Below are positions 30,203 through 38,263 of a stretch of 38,263 nt of DNA, one piece after another. Below the pieces are notes generated by a model. That model was given only the letters and a program-made list of their open reading frames with translations, was not told the origin of the DNA and made no database searches. Position 1 is the first letter of the stretch, and each line of letters starts with the position of its first letter. The stretch spans positions 1-38,263 of the forward strand of contig JAABSI010000021.1 in NCBI GenBank assembly GCA_011390455.1, given 5' to 3'. A program made the position numbers and the translations under genes. This stretch comes from Trueperaceae bacterium. Lineage in GTDB: Bacteria > Deinococcota > Deinococci > Deinococcales > Trueperaceae.

Positions 30203-32019
30203 CCCCGCTGCAGCGGGTGGCCGTCTGGGTGCTGGCCCTGTCGCTGCTGCCCGCGGGCTGGCTCGTCGTCGAGCGGGCCGCCGGCGAGGGGCGCGACCGG
30301 CGCGTGCTGGTCGTCATGGACGAGCTGGCCCTGGCCGAGCAGGCGGCGTACCTCGGCACCAGCAGCCTCGAACTCGGGCTCCGCTACCGCGACCTGGGCC
30401 TCGGGGGCGTCGCGCTGTACGAGGACACGCTCGAGACGCTCGCGCGCAAGGGCGCCATCGCCGCGCTGCTCGGCAGCGAGCTGCGCGCACTGGCGGTGGC
30501 CGCGGGCGAACTCCCGCCCCCGATCCCCGCCGACGCCACCGCGATCGCCGAGCTGGTGCCCGGGGCGGCCGACGGCGCGCTGGAGAAGCATCGGCCCGCG
30601 GCGCGAGCGGCGGAGGTCGCGGGGCGCACCTGGTGGTGGTGGCCCGGCGAGAGCCTGCGCACGCGGCCGGCCGGACCCGACCGCGCCCAGGTGGCGGCGT
30701 GGGTCGACGCCGGGTTCGCCATCGCCTACCGGCCGCGCAACTTCCCGAACCTGCAGGGCGTCGGCCTCGATTTCCCCGAGGAGGCCGGGGTGCTGATCCA
30801 CGCCGGGCTCCAGGTCGCCGGCCATCCGAGCGCGGTGGACGAACTGGCCGCCGCTTCCGAGGACCGTCTGACCGCGCTGATCGAAGGCACCCCGCAGGAC
30901 GGCCTGGTCGACCTCGCCCGCCGGGTGCCCACGGCGCGGCTGCTCTCCTTCAACCAGGACTACCAGAACCTGCGCCTCCGGCCCGACGACCTGATCGAGA
31001 AGTACCTGCTCGCCGCCAACGAGCGCCACGTGCGGGTCCTCTACCTGCGGCCGTACACCGAGGAGCAGCTCGGCGACATGGTCGCCAACACCGAGGCGCT
31101 CGTCGCGGGGCTCCACGACGCGCTCGCGCGCGAGGGCTTCGAGGTCGGGCCGATCGCGCCACCCGACGCGGGCTACGCGCCGGCGCTCTGGGCGCGGCTC
31201 GGCGCCGCGCTGGGCATCGTCGCCGGCCTGGTCTTGTTGGCGACGGCCTTCCCCGCCCCGTGGGGGGGCTGGGCCGCGGCGGCCGTGGCGGGGCTCGCCG
31301 TCCTCGCCGGCGGCCTCGACTGGGCGGCGCTCGCGCTCGTCGCGGCGCTGGTCTTCCCCGTCCTCGGCTTCGCCCTCCTGCCGTGGCGCCCGTGGGCGCT
31401 GGTGGGCGCGACCGGGGTCTCGCTCGTCGGGGCGGCGCTCCTCGCCGCGGTCGGCAGCGACCGCGCGACCATGCTCGCGCTCGAGCCGTTCGCCGGCGTC
31501 GCCGCCACCCTGGTGGTGCCGCCCGCGCTCTTCGCGGCGATCGTGCTCTTCCGCCAACGGCGCCCTGCGGCGTGGGTCCGGCTCGTCTGGGGCCATCCGG
31601 TGCGGTTGGGCGAGGTCGCGGTGGCGCTCGTCGTGGTCGCCGCCCTCGGGCTCGTGGTGCTGCGGCGCGGCAACTTCCCGATCATCGGCGCGAGCGAGGT
31701 GGAGCTGGCGCTGCGCAGCGCCCTCGCCGACCTGTTCGTGCGGCCACGATTCAAGGAGTTGCTCGGCCACCCGCTCGCGCTGCTCGCGCTGCTCCAGGTG
31801 CGCTGGCCCTGGTGGGCGCGCGGCGGCCTGCTCGTCGCCGGGGTCGTGGCCCAGGCGAGCGTGCTCAACAGCTTCAGCCACTACCACACCCCCCTGTTGG
31901 TCTCGCTGCAACGCACGGGCATCGCGCTGGTCCTGGCCGTCGCCGCCGGGCTGCTGCTGTGGCCGCTGGTGCGGATGGCGGAGCGCGCCGTCCGGACGTG
32001 GCTCGGGGGCGACCGCTGA
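30199..32019 (+). CDS. DUF5693-like multi-spanning membrane protein
   Basis: 606 residues. One N-terminal membrane helix (about 5-22), a soluble domain of roughly 310 residues (VLVVMDELALAEQAAYLGTS, DLGLGGVALYEDTLETLARK, RHVRVLYLRPYTEEQLGDMV), then eight or so membrane helices. The architecture and position before csaB match DUF5693 proteins of Firmicutes and Deinococcota, which have no established reaction but are presumed to act in cell-wall polymer pyruvylation or transport. Coupled to udk by GTGA overlap. No transport-ATPase or glycosyltransferase motif is seen. Confidence 0.82.
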   Translation: MTPLQRVAVWVLALSLLPAGWLVVERAAGEGRDRRVLVVMDELALAEQAAYLGTSSLELGLRYRDLGLGGVALYEDTLETLARKGAIAALLGSELRALAVAAGELPPPIPADATAIAELVPGAADGALEKHRPAARAAEVAGRTWWWWPGESLRTRPAGPDRAQVAAWVDAGFAIAYRPRNFPNLQGVGLDFPEEAGVLIHAGLQVAGHPSAVDELAAASEDRLTALIEGTPQDGLVDLARRVPTARLLSFNQDYQNLRLRPDDLIEKYLLAANERHVRVLYLRPYTEEQLGDMVANTEALVAGLHDALAREGFEVGPIAPPDAGYAPALWARLGAALGIVAGLVLLATAFPAPWGGWAAAAVAGLAVLAGGLDWAALALVAALVFPVLGFALLPWRPWALVGATGVSLVGAALLAAVGSDRATMLALEPFAGVAATLVVPPALFAAIVLFRQRRPAAWVRLVWGHPVRLGEVAVALVVVAALGLVVLRRGNFPIIGASEVELALRSALADLFVRPRFKELLGHPLALLALLQVRWPWWARGGLLVAGVVAQASVLNSFSHYHTPLLVSLQRTGIALVLAVAAGLLLWPLVRMAERAVRTWLGGDR

Positions 32020-32861
32020 GCGCGAGCCCGGCGCCCCGCCGCCCTCGGATCCTGATCTCCGGGTACGTGGGAGCCGGCAACCTCGGCGACGAGGCGCTGC
32101 TCGCCGGGTTGCTCGCGGCCCTGCGGCAGCGCGGCGTCGAGGCGATCGTCGCCTCCGTGGCGCCGGCCCGCACCCGGACGGAGCACGGGGTGGCCGCCGT
32201 GGACCGGTTCGGGGGCACGCTCGCGGCGCTGGCGCGGGTCGACGCGGTGGTGAGCGGTGGCGGCGGCCTGCTGCAGGACGCCACCTCGTTCCGCTCGCTG
32301 GCGTACTACCTCGGCGTCGTCGCCGCGGCGCGCGTCGCCCGCCGACCGGTCGCGGTGTTCGCCCAATCGCTCGGACCGCTCTCGCCCCGCGGGGCCCGCG
32401 CGGTGCGCCGCGTGCTGCGCGGCGTGGCGTTGGGCCTGCGCGACGCTCCGTCGCTGGAGCTGGCCGCCGAGCTCGGCCTCGACGCGCACCCGGTCGCCGA
32501 CACCGCCCTGCTGCTCGACCCCGCGCCGGCCCCGGAGCCCGGCGCGCCGGCGCCGCTCGTGCTCGTCCCCCGCGCCGGGTACCCGCTCCTCACCGACGCC
32601 CTCGTCGCCTGCGCCCGCGCATGGGCGGACGCGGGCGGGCCGGTGCGCGTGGCGGCGGTCGATCCCCGGCGCGACGCCGACGAGGTCGAGCGGCTCCTCC
32701 GCACCTTCCCGAACGCCGAACACCGGACGGCCCACCGTCCCGACGAGCTCCTCGCCGCGTTCGCCGGCGCCCACGCGGTCCTGAGCGGTCGCCTGCACGG
32801 GATGGTCCTCGGGGCGGTCGCGGGGGCGCCCGTGGCCGGCCTCGCGTACGACCCAAGGTGA
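31998..32861 (+). CDS. csaB: Polysaccharide pyruvyl transferase CsaB, 5' part before a frameshift
   Basis: CsaB adds pyruvate ketals to the secondary wall polymer that SLH-domain S-layer proteins bind. This part has 287 residues: RILISGYVGAGNLGDEALLA, VVSGGGGLLQDATSFRSLAY, AVFAQSLGPLSPRGARAVRR, VLSGRLHGMVLGAVAGAPVA and GLAYDPR, then TGA. Relatives continue YDPKV..., which is encoded one frame over at 32857-33070. A missing base near 32853-32856 (CCC run) explains the break. The start is uncertain: GTG 31998 overlaps the previous gene by 22 bases; a CTG at 32016 would overlap by four. Confidence 0.8.
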   Translation: MARGRPLSASPAPRRPRILISGYVGAGNLGDEALLAGLLAALRQRGVEAIVASVAPARTRTEHGVAAVDRFGGTLAALARVDAVVSGGGGLLQDATSFRSLAYYLGVVAAARVARRPVAVFAQSLGPLSPRGARAVRRVLRGVALGLRDAPSLELAAELGLDAHPVADTALLLDPAPAPEPGAPAPLVLVPRAGYPLLTDALVACARAWADAGGPVRVAAVDPRRDADEVERLLRTFPNAEHRTAHRPDELLAAFAGAHAVLSGRLHGMVLGAVAGAPVAGLAYDPR

Positions 32862-33070
32862 CCGGCTTCGGCGCCCGCATCGGGGCGCCCGTCGCCCCGA
32901 TGCCGTCGGAGGCGGCCGGGGTGGCGGCCGCCGTCGCCGCGCTGGCGCCCTTCGTGGCCGCCCCGTACCTGGACGCGGCCGCGGTCGCGCACGAACGGTC
33001 GCGCGCCGCGGCCGGGGTCGAGTGGCTGCTGCGCGAAGCGCTTCACCTGCGCTCATCGGTGCACCCGTAG
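32857..33070 (+). pseudogene. csaB: csaB C-terminal part in another frame
   Basis: Read in the next frame this encodes KVTGFGARIGAPVAPMPSEA and continues for about 50 residues to a TAG, matching the end of CsaB (YDPKVxxFxxxxGxP). It has no start of its own. Together with 31998-32861 it makes a protein of normal CsaB length (about 357 residues), so the gene is whole apart from a one-base shift. Confidence 0.78.
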
Positions 33071-33073
33071 ACT
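33068..33073 (+). promoter_or_regulatory. Leaderless-type -10 overlapping the csaB stop
   Basis: TAGACT: its TAG is the csaB stop codon, and the GTG at 33079 begins 5 bases later. Confidence 0.55.
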
Positions 33074-33078
33074 GCACC

Positions 33079-33852
33079 GTGCGCGCGCCCGCCCCCCTCC
33101 TGACCCTCGGCCTCCTCCTCGCCCTCGCGAGCGGGCTGGCGCACGCGCAGGATCCGGTGGCCGCCATGCGCGACCTGATCGCGCGCGGGTACTGGAACTC
33201 GGCCGCCCAGCTCAACGGACCCAACCTCGTCGACGCGCGCCCCGACGACCCGGAGGCGCATCTGCTGCTGGCGACCGCGCTGTTCCTGACGGGCGACGTG
33301 GCCGGGGCGTCGGCGCGCCTCGAAGTGGCCACGTCGCTCGTGGACGGCGGCGTGCCCGCGGCGCACGTGCACCTGGGGGGTCTGATCCGCGCCGCCCAGG
33401 GCGATGGCCTCGGGGCGGCCCGGCAGCTGCAGATCGCCTTCCTGCGCCAACCGAGCTACGCGTACGCGATGGACTGGGGGCGCATCGCGTGGCAGAACGG
33501 GCTCGACGAGGACGCGCTCACGGCCTTCGCCGCGGCCGCCGAGACCGCGGAGGGGCGCCTCGAAGCGTGGCCCGACCTGGCCCGCGGCCGCGTGCTCGCC
33601 TCGCTCGAGCGTTGGGACGAAGCCGTCGCGGCGTTCCGACGCGCGCTCGACGTGTTCGAGGCGAACGACCCGGGCCTCGCGCGCCCGCCCGGGCCGGAGT
33701 ACGTCGAAGCCTGGTACCGCCTCGGCGAGGCCTTCGAGGCGCTCGGCGACCTGGCGCAAGCGGAAGCGGCCTACAAGGCGGCTCGGGCGGTCGACCCGAA
33801 CCACGCGCCGTCGGTCCAGGCGGTCGACCGCCTCACGCGCCGACTCGACTAG
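33079..33852 (+). CDS. Secreted TPR-repeat protein
   Basis: 257 residues. A signal peptide ([20 protein letters not shown]) is followed by about five helical repeats of the TPR type: [80 protein letters not shown] and [23 protein letters not shown] proteins act as scaffolds; no partner can be named. GTG 33079 follows TAGACT by five bases, a leaderless start. Its stop TAG overlaps the stop of the convergent VWA gene in CTAG. Confidence 0.82.
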   Translation: MRAPAPLLTLGLLLALASGLAHAQDPVAAMRDLIARGYWNSAAQLNGPNLVDARPDDPEAHLLLATALFLTGDVAGASARLEVATSLVDGGVPAAHVHLGGLIRAAQGDGLGAARQLQIAFLRQPSYAYAMDWGRIAWQNGLDEDALTAFAAAAETAEGRLEAWPDLARGRVLASLERWDEAVAAFRRALDVFEANDPGLARPPGPEYVEAWYRLGEAFEALGDLAQAEAAYKAARAVDPNHAPSVQAVDRLTRRLD

Positions 33853-35087
33853 TTGACCATCTTGGTGCGCCGCGCCTGGAAGTCCTGCAGCACGTAGCGG
33901 CCGATCGTCCCAGGGGTCGTGAAGTACGCCTTGCCGCGGGTCATGCGCGCGACGCGCTGCACGAAGGCGATCAGCTCCGGATCGCGCGCGAGCATGAAGG
34001 TGTTCACCTGGATGCCGCTGCGGCGGCAGGCGCCGACCTCGCGCAGCGTCTCCCCGAGGACCAGCGGGTCGAGCCCGTAGGCGTTCTTGTAGATGCGCCC
34101 GCCCGGGAGGGTGATCGCCGACGGCTTGCCGTCGGTGATCATCACGATCTGCTTCATGTCCTTGCGCTGGCGGGCGAGGATCTTCTGCGCCAGGCGCAAG
34201 CCCTCGGCGGTGTTCGTGTGGTACGGCCCGACCTGCGACGTCGCCAAGCGGTGGATCGGTACCTCCTCCGCCGAATCGTGGAACAACACGAAGCGCACGG
34301 TGTCGCCGGGGAACTGCGTCCGCACCATGTGCGCCAGCGCCAGCGCCACGCGCTTCGCCGGCGTGAAGCGGTCCTCTCCGTACAGGATCATCGAGTGGGA
34401 GCAATCCAGCAGCACGACCGTCGCGCAGCTCGACGTCAGCTCGCTCTCGTGGACCCACAGGTCGCCCTCCTCGAGCACCAACCCGCCCTCGAGACCGCGC
34501 CGCGCGGCCTGCTTGAAGGTCTCGGTGACGTCGAGGTTGAGCGCGTCGCCGAAGGCGTAGGGCCGCGACGCGCCGGTCGTCTCCACGCCGGTGGTGATCG
34601 CGTCGGTCTCGTGGGCGCCGATCGAGGCAGCGCCGGCCGCGCCGAGCACGTCCTTGAGCGTCCGGTAGCCGAGGAAGTCGATCGACTTGTCGGTCAACTC
34701 GAAGCGCGCCGCCCCCGGATCCTGCGCCTCCCCCACGCCGCCGGGCGCCGGCGCGCCCGGCGCCTCGCCGTCGCCCGGCCGCAGGTACCCGTCGCGCTCC
34801 AGCCGCTCGGCGAGCGAGCGCACGATCCGCCCCAGCTCGCTCTCCCGCCAGTCGTCCGACTTCATCGCGGCGTCCAACAGGTCCTCGCCGACGAGCCCGG
34901 CATCGAGCAGCGCCTCGGCGATCATCTCGTACAGGTCGTCGAGCGTCGGGCGCGCGTCGGGGTCGGGGGCGTACGGATCGCGCTCGAAGCCGGACGCCAA
35001 GAGCTGGTCCTGGAGCATCGCCATCAGGTCGGCGGTGTCGAGGTCCTCGAGCGTGGCCTCGTACTTGGAGTAGCGGACGGCCTTCAT
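33849..35087 (-). CDS. VWA-domain protein, MoxR partner
   Basis: 412 residues. N-terminal helical region of about 200 residues ([40 protein letters not shown]), then a von Willebrand A domain with the MIDAS motif [20 protein letters not shown] (DxSxS form DCSHS), [12 protein letters not shown] and [11 protein letters not shown] (metal-binding Asp). The C-terminus is GYDP-like, with [15 protein letters not shown]. It is 14 bases downstream of the MoxR-type ATPase, the usual ATPase-VWA pairing that acts as a metal-dependent chaperone for enzyme or metal-cofactor maturation. ATG 35087 has GAGG. Target unknown. Confidence 0.87.
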   Translation of the reverse strand: MKAVRYSKYEATLEDLDTADLMAMLQDQLLASGFERDPYAPDPDARPTLDDLYEMIAEALLDAGLVGEDLLDAAMKSDDWRESELGRIVRSLAERLERDGYLRPGDGEAPGAPAPGGVGEAQDPGAARFELTDKSIDFLGYRTLKDVLGAAGAASIGAHETDAITTGVETTGASRPYAFGDALNLDVTETFKQAARRGLEGGLVLEEGDLWVHESELTSSCATVVLLDCSHSMILYGEDRFTPAKRVALALAHMVRTQFPGDTVRFVLFHDSAEEVPIHRLATSQVGPYHTNTAEGLRLAQKILARQRKDMKQIVMITDGKPSAITLPGGRIYKNAYGLDPLVLGETLREVGACRRSGIQVNTFMLARDPELIAFVQRVARMTRGKAYFTTPGTIGRYVLQDFQARRTKMVN

Positions 35088-35101
35088 CCGGCGGCCGGAC
35101 C

Positions 35102-36538
35102 TCAGTTCCAGCGCGGGCGCGCGGCCCGTGCGGCGATCGGATCGGGTTCGGCGGCGACGTAGCCGCGCTCCTCGGAGCGCGCCACCTCGCGGCGCGCGAC
35201 GAGCCCCTCGAGGACGAACTCCACGGCGACGGCGAGGGCCTCGGCCCCCTCGCCCTCGGCAACGGCGCGCGCGGCGGGGATCAGCCCGGGCACGGTCGCC
35301 GCCAACTCGAGCACCGCGTCGGGCGGGAGGTCTTCGCCGATCCGCACGCTCTGGTCCTCGCCGAACCAGGCGACGACGTCCTCGACGGACGTGGCCCCGA
35401 GGCGGCGCCCGAACACCTGGCCGACCGCGCGCCGCACCACGTCGCGGGCGACCGCCTCACCGCCCTTGAGCTCCCCCTCGTACTCGAGCTCGAGCTTGCC
35501 GGTGATGGCGGTCAGCGCGGCGTAGAGGTCCGACGTGCGGGCGATCGGGGGGCGGCCGAGGACGAGGCCGCGGCGCTCGGCGTTCGACGCCACCGCTTCG
35601 AGCAGGCTGATCGGCAGCCGCTGCGAGACGCCGGCGTGCTTGTCGACGCGCGCGTCGTCGCGCGCCTGGAACGCGACCTCCTCGACGATCTCGGCGACGA
35701 ACGCGGGCATCACCACGCCCGTGTCGCGTTCGACCCACGCCTCTTGGGCGGTGACGCGCATGCCGTCCTCGACGGTGCGCGGGTAGTGCGTGCGGATCTC
35801 GCTCCCGATGCGGTCCTTGAGCGGGGTGATGATCTTGCCGCGCGCGGTGTAGTCCTCGGGGTTGGCGCTGAAGACGAGGACCACGTCGAGCGGCAGGCGC
35901 AACGGGTAGCCCTTGACCTGCACGTCGCCCTCCTGCATCACGTTGAAGAGCGCGACCTGGACCTTGCCGGCCAGGTCCGGCAGCTCGTTCACCGCGAAGA
36001 CCCCCCGGTTGGCGCGGGGCAGCAGCCCGTAGTGGATGGCGCGCGGGTCGCCGAGCTGGGTGCCGAGGCGGGCGGCCTTGATCGGATCGACGTCGCCGAT
36101 CAGGTCGGCCACCGTGACGTCGGGGGTCGCGAGTTTCTCGACGTAGCGCGCGTCGCGCGGGAGCCAGGCGATCGGCGTGGCGTCGCCGGCCTCCGCGACG
36201 ATCGCCTTGCCCTCGACCGTCACCGGCGCGAGCGGGTCGTCCGGCAGCTCGGCGCCGGCGATGATCGGCACCTCCGCATCGAGCAGGTCGGTCAAGGAGC
36301 GCAGCAGCCGGGTCTTCGCCTGACCGCGCAACCCGAGGAGGATGAAGTGGTGGCGCGAGAGCACCGCGTTCACGAGCTGGGGCACGACGGTGTCGTCGTA
36401 GCCCAGCACCCCGGGGAACACCGGACGGCGCTCGCGGAGGCGCTCGATCAGGTTCGTGCGCAGCTCGTCGTGCACGCTGCGGCCGGCGTGGGCCGCGAGC
36501 GGCGACGCCTTCAGGGCGCCGAGCGTGGTGGGCTTCAT
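35102..36538 (-). CDS. MoxR/magnesium-chelatase-like AAA ATPase
   Basis: 478 residues. The AAA core has [20 protein letters not shown] as Walker A (GxxGxAKT, Ala in place of the last Gly), [20 protein letters not shown] as Walker B and [20 protein letters not shown] as sensor 1. [20 protein letters not shown] and [20 protein letters not shown] follow in the lid. Similar to ChlI/BchI-like MoxR proteins and partnered with the downstream VWA protein. ATG 36538 overlaps the stop of a 17-codon ORF (ATGA). The in-frame ATG at 36595 lies inside the -10 TAGCAT and so cannot start a transcript made from that promoter. Confidence 0.87.
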   Translation of the reverse strand: MKPTTLGALKASPLAAHAGRSVHDELRTNLIERLRERRPVFPGVLGYDDTVVPQLVNAVLSRHHFILLGLRGQAKTRLLRSLTDLLDAEVPIIAGAELPDDPLAPVTVEGKAIVAEAGDATPIAWLPRDARYVEKLATPDVTVADLIGDVDPIKAARLGTQLGDPRAIHYGLLPRANRGVFAVNELPDLAGKVQVALFNVMQEGDVQVKGYPLRLPLDVVLVFSANPEDYTARGKIITPLKDRIGSEIRTHYPRTVEDGMRVTAQEAWVERDTGVVMPAFVAEIVEEVAFQARDDARVDKHAGVSQRLPISLLEAVASNAERRGLVLGRPPIARTSDLYAALTAITGKLELEYEGELKGGEAVARDVVRRAVGQVFGRRLGATSVEDVVAWFGEDQSVRIGEDLPPDAVLELAATVPGLIPAARAVAEGEGAEALAVAVEFVLEGLVARREVARSEERGYVAAEPDPIAARAARPRWN

Positions 36539-36588
36539 GCGGCGCTCATCTCGTGCAGGACGGCGCTCGAAGGGTCCATGCGGTTCAT
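36535..36588 (-). CDS. Leaderless micro-ORF ahead of the MoxR gene
   Basis: A 17-residue [20 protein letters not shown], starting at the ATG five bases after the -10 TAGCAT and ending in a TGA that overlaps the ATPase ATG. No family similarity can be judged at this length. It may simply deliver ribosomes to the ATPase start, which has only a weak ribosome site, or regulate it. Confidence 0.5.
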   Translation of the reverse strand: MNRMDPSSAVLHEMSAA

Positions 36589-36593
36589 GCGGC

Positions 36594-36599
36594 ATGCTA
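36594..36599 (-). promoter_or_regulatory. Leaderless-type -10 of the MoxR-VWA operon
   Basis: TGC-TAGCAT on the minus strand, 5 bases before the micro-ORF ATG. Confidence 0.6.
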
Positions 36600-36682
36600 G
36601 CACCGCCCCCCGTCGAGAACCGTGCCGGGGACCCCGAGTGGACGGCGTCGCTCGTCCGGTGCCGCGAGCGCGCCCGCAGCGG

Positions 36683-36688
36683 TAGCCT
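36683..36688 (+). promoter_or_regulatory. Leaderless-type -10 before cinA
   Basis: TAGCCT, 5 bases ahead of the cinA ATG. Confidence 0.6.
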
Positions 36689-36693
36689 CGCGC

Positions 36694-38040
36694 ATGCATC
36701 CGACCCCAGCCCCTGGCGTGCACCGCGCCGAACTCCTCGCGGTGGGCACCGAGCTCCTGCTCGGCGAGATCGTCGACACCAACACCGCTTGGCTCGCGCA
36801 GCGGCTCGCCGACCGCAGCGTCGACGTCCTGTGGTCGCAACGGGTCGGCGACAACCGCGGCCGCATCACCGAGGCGCTGCGCGCGGCCGTCACCCGCAGC
36901 GATCTGGTCGTGCTCAGCGGCGGGCTCGGCCCCACCGACGACGACCTCACTCGCGAGGCGATCGCCGACCTGCTCGGCGAGACCCCGACGGTCGACGCGG
37001 CCCTCGCGACCGACCTGCGGGCCTTCTTCGCCCGCTCGCGGCGCACGATGCCCGAGCGCAACCTCAAGCAGGCATGGCTCGTCCCGTCGGCCGAAGCGCT
37101 GCCCAACCCGAACGGGACCGCACCGGGCTGGTTCGTGCGGGTCCCGGCGGGGTTGGCCGGCGGTCGCCCCGCCGTGATCGCGGCGCTGCCCGGACCGCCG
37201 CGCGAGCTGCTCCCCATGTGGACCGAGCAGGTGGAACCGCGGCTGGCGTTCCCCACGGCGCGGTTCCGGGCGCGCACCTTCAAGACCTACGGCCTGGGCG
37301 AGTCGCACGTCGCCGAGCGGTTGACCGCCTGGACCGAGGCGGGCAACCCGAGCGTCGCCACCTACGCCAAGCGCGACGGCGTGCACGTGCGCGTCGCCGC
37401 CAAGGCCCGCGACGAGGCGGCCGCGCAATCGTTGCTCGATCCGGTCGCCCGCGCGGTGGCCGACGCCCTCGGCGAGCACGTCTGGGGCGAGGACGGGAGC
37501 GAACTCGCCGGGCGGGCGCTCGACGCGCTGGTGGTCCGCGGCGGCCGCCTCGCGCTCGTCGACCGCACGTCGGGCGGGTTGCTCGCGACCTTGCTCGCGG
37601 AGGCGGCCGAGGCGGACCCGTTGCGCTCGGAAACGCTGTCGGGCGCCGTGATAGCATGGCGCGACGACGCGCTGGCCGTGCTCGAGGCGCCCGACGCCAC
37701 CCACGCACCCTTCGCGGTGCGCGCGCCAGAACTGGCGCAGGACCTGCGGGGATCCGATCCGGATCCGACGACCGCGCACGAGGGGTGGGCGGAAGCAGTG
37801 GCGCTCGCGCAGGCCGCTCGCGTTCGTTTCGGTGTGGACCACGGCGTGGCGCTCACCCCCTGGGTGGGCACCGCGGACCTTGCGGACGAACGACCGAGTT
37901 GGACCGCCTCCTGGGCGGTCGTCGGGCCCGAAGGGGCCCACGGGCGTGCGCTCACGCTCCCCCAGCGGGGGCGCGGGTGGCGCGACGAACGGCTCGCATT
38001 CGCCGCTCTGTTCGGCTTGTGGTCCCTGACGAAGACTTGA
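36694..38040 (+). CDS. cinA: CinA-family protein
   Basis: 448 residues. The N-terminal domain (about 1-170, COG1058/MoaB-like ADP-ribose pyrophosphatase) is well conserved: [56 protein letters not shown]-like middle part with [12 protein letters not shown] follows. The C-terminal domain is in the position of the PncC nicotinamide-nucleotide deamidase, but its usual AESCTGG reads VDRTSGG, so the conserved Ser is replaced by Arg and the domain is probably inactive. ATG 36694 follows the -10 by five bases. cinA precedes recA in Deinococcota and many other bacteria; deamidase activity is not supported here. Confidence 0.92.
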   Translation: MHPTPAPGVHRAELLAVGTELLLGEIVDTNTAWLAQRLADRSVDVLWSQRVGDNRGRITEALRAAVTRSDLVVLSGGLGPTDDDLTREAIADLLGETPTVDAALATDLRAFFARSRRTMPERNLKQAWLVPSAEALPNPNGTAPGWFVRVPAGLAGGRPAVIAALPGPPRELLPMWTEQVEPRLAFPTARFRARTFKTYGLGESHVAERLTAWTEAGNPSVATYAKRDGVHVRVAAKARDEAAAQSLLDPVARAVADALGEHVWGEDGSELAGRALDALVVRGGRLALVDRTSGGLLATLLAEAAEADPLRSETLSGAVIAWRDDALAVLEAPDATHAPFAVRAPELAQDLRGSDPDPTTAHEGWAEAVALAQAARVRFGVDHGVALTPWVGTADLADERPSWTASWAVVGPEGAHGRALTLPQRGRGWRDERLAFAALFGLWSLTKT

Positions 38041-38141
38041 TCCGGCGCGCCGTCCGCGGCGCCCGTACCCCACGCCCGTCGCGGCGCTCGGGCCTTCGGG
38101 CCCCCTGCACCCCGGGCCGTTTGTCAGGAGGCGCGATCGAC

Positions 38142-38263
38142 GTGGAACCACAACGACGGAAGGCGCTCGACACCACCTTGCACCAGATCGAGAAGCAGTT
38201 CGGCAAGGGGGCGATCATGCGGTTGGGCGACGACCCGGGGGGGTTGGCGTTCGGGGTGGTCAG
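38142..38263 (+). CDS. recA: RecA, N-terminal fragment (runs off window)
   Basis: From GTG 38142 the frame reads VEPQRRKALDTTLHQIEKQF then GKGAIMRLGDDPGGLAFGVV, the conserved RecA N-terminal domain, and it is open to base 38263. RecA drives strand exchange and the SOS response. AGGAGG lies at 38126-38131, about 10 bases upstream. The 101-base gap after cinA shows no clear -10, so read-through from the cinA promoter is likely. No ligT lies between cinA and recA, unlike D. radiodurans. Confidence 0.94.
   Translation, partial: MEPQRRKALDTTLHQIEKQFGKGAIMRLGDDPGGLAFGVV

Noticed and set aside
32850..32862. Programmed -1 frameshift in csaB
   Set aside because: The site CCCAAGG is not a true XXXYYYZ slippery heptamer, and there is no obvious stimulatory hairpin or internal Shine-Dalgarno. 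A missing base is simpler.
36535..36595. MoxR gene start at ATG 36595
   Set aside because: That ATG lies within the -10 TAGCAT, so a transcript from that promoter would not contain it. ATG 36538 gives the usual N-terminus.
38041..38141. Promoter or SOS box for recA
   Set aside because: The gap has no clear TAnnnT with TGn and no LexA-like palindrome; only the AGGAGG ribosome site was supported.

Overview
The window is a dense, GC-rich bacterial chromosome segment with no insertion sequence, prophage or CRISPR array. Gene content and order suggest Deinococcota, probably near Truepera. The supports are cinA directly upstream of recA, a TIGR03492-like LpxB-related protein, CsaB beside a DUF5693-like membrane protein, and many start codons lying 5-10 bases after a -10 box. 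The leaderless habit is well known in Deinococcus. The taxonomic call is inference from gene content and was not tested by a search.

Layout. 1-746 (minus): tRNA-Thr(TGT), tRNA-Tyr, tRNA-Gly(CCC), tRNA-Thr(GGT) and the start of tuf, read from a near-consensus promoter. 849-5623 (plus): tatA, tatC, a chorismate mutase-DAHP synthase fusion, a multi-cluster ferredoxin, a small helical protein and a glutaryl-CoA dehydrogenase-like enzyme. 5671-6854 (minus): a small membrane protein and an unrecognised soluble protein. 6940-10631 (plus): a GT2 glycosyltransferase, UDP-sulfoquinovose synthase and an SqdX-like GT4, which look like a sulfolipid (SQDG) pathway. 10639-13710 (minus): a BtuFCD-type importer behind a cobalamin riboswitch. 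13825-14826 (plus): ZapE. 14850-19638 (minus): an LpxB-related protein, a methyltransferase, nadK, cmk and aroA. 19675-20468 (plus): sufE and rpmE. 20509-22347 (minus): a GAF-domain histidine kinase. 22400-23644 (plus): a TraB/PrgY-like protein. 23705-27657 (minus): a large TPR protein, argR, rpoZ and gmk. 27750-33852 (plus): pyrG, udk, a DUF5693-like protein, a frameshifted csaB and a TPR protein. 33849-36588 (minus): a VWA protein and a MoxR-type ATPase preceded by a 17-residue micro-ORF. 36694-38263 (plus): cinA and the start of recA.

Most of this is core metabolism: aromatic amino acids, nucleotides, NADP, Fe-S assembly, transcription and translation, plus envelope functions (Tat export, sulfolipid, wall-polymer pyruvylation). 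The most notable features are regulatory. Promoters repeatedly show an extended -10 (TGn-TAnnnT), eleven genes appear to be leaderless, long perfect hairpins lie inside the tRNA-tuf and tat units, and a B12 riboswitch identifies the importer's substrate. The sulfolipid cluster and the coupled micro-ORF ahead of the MoxR gene are the least expected elements.
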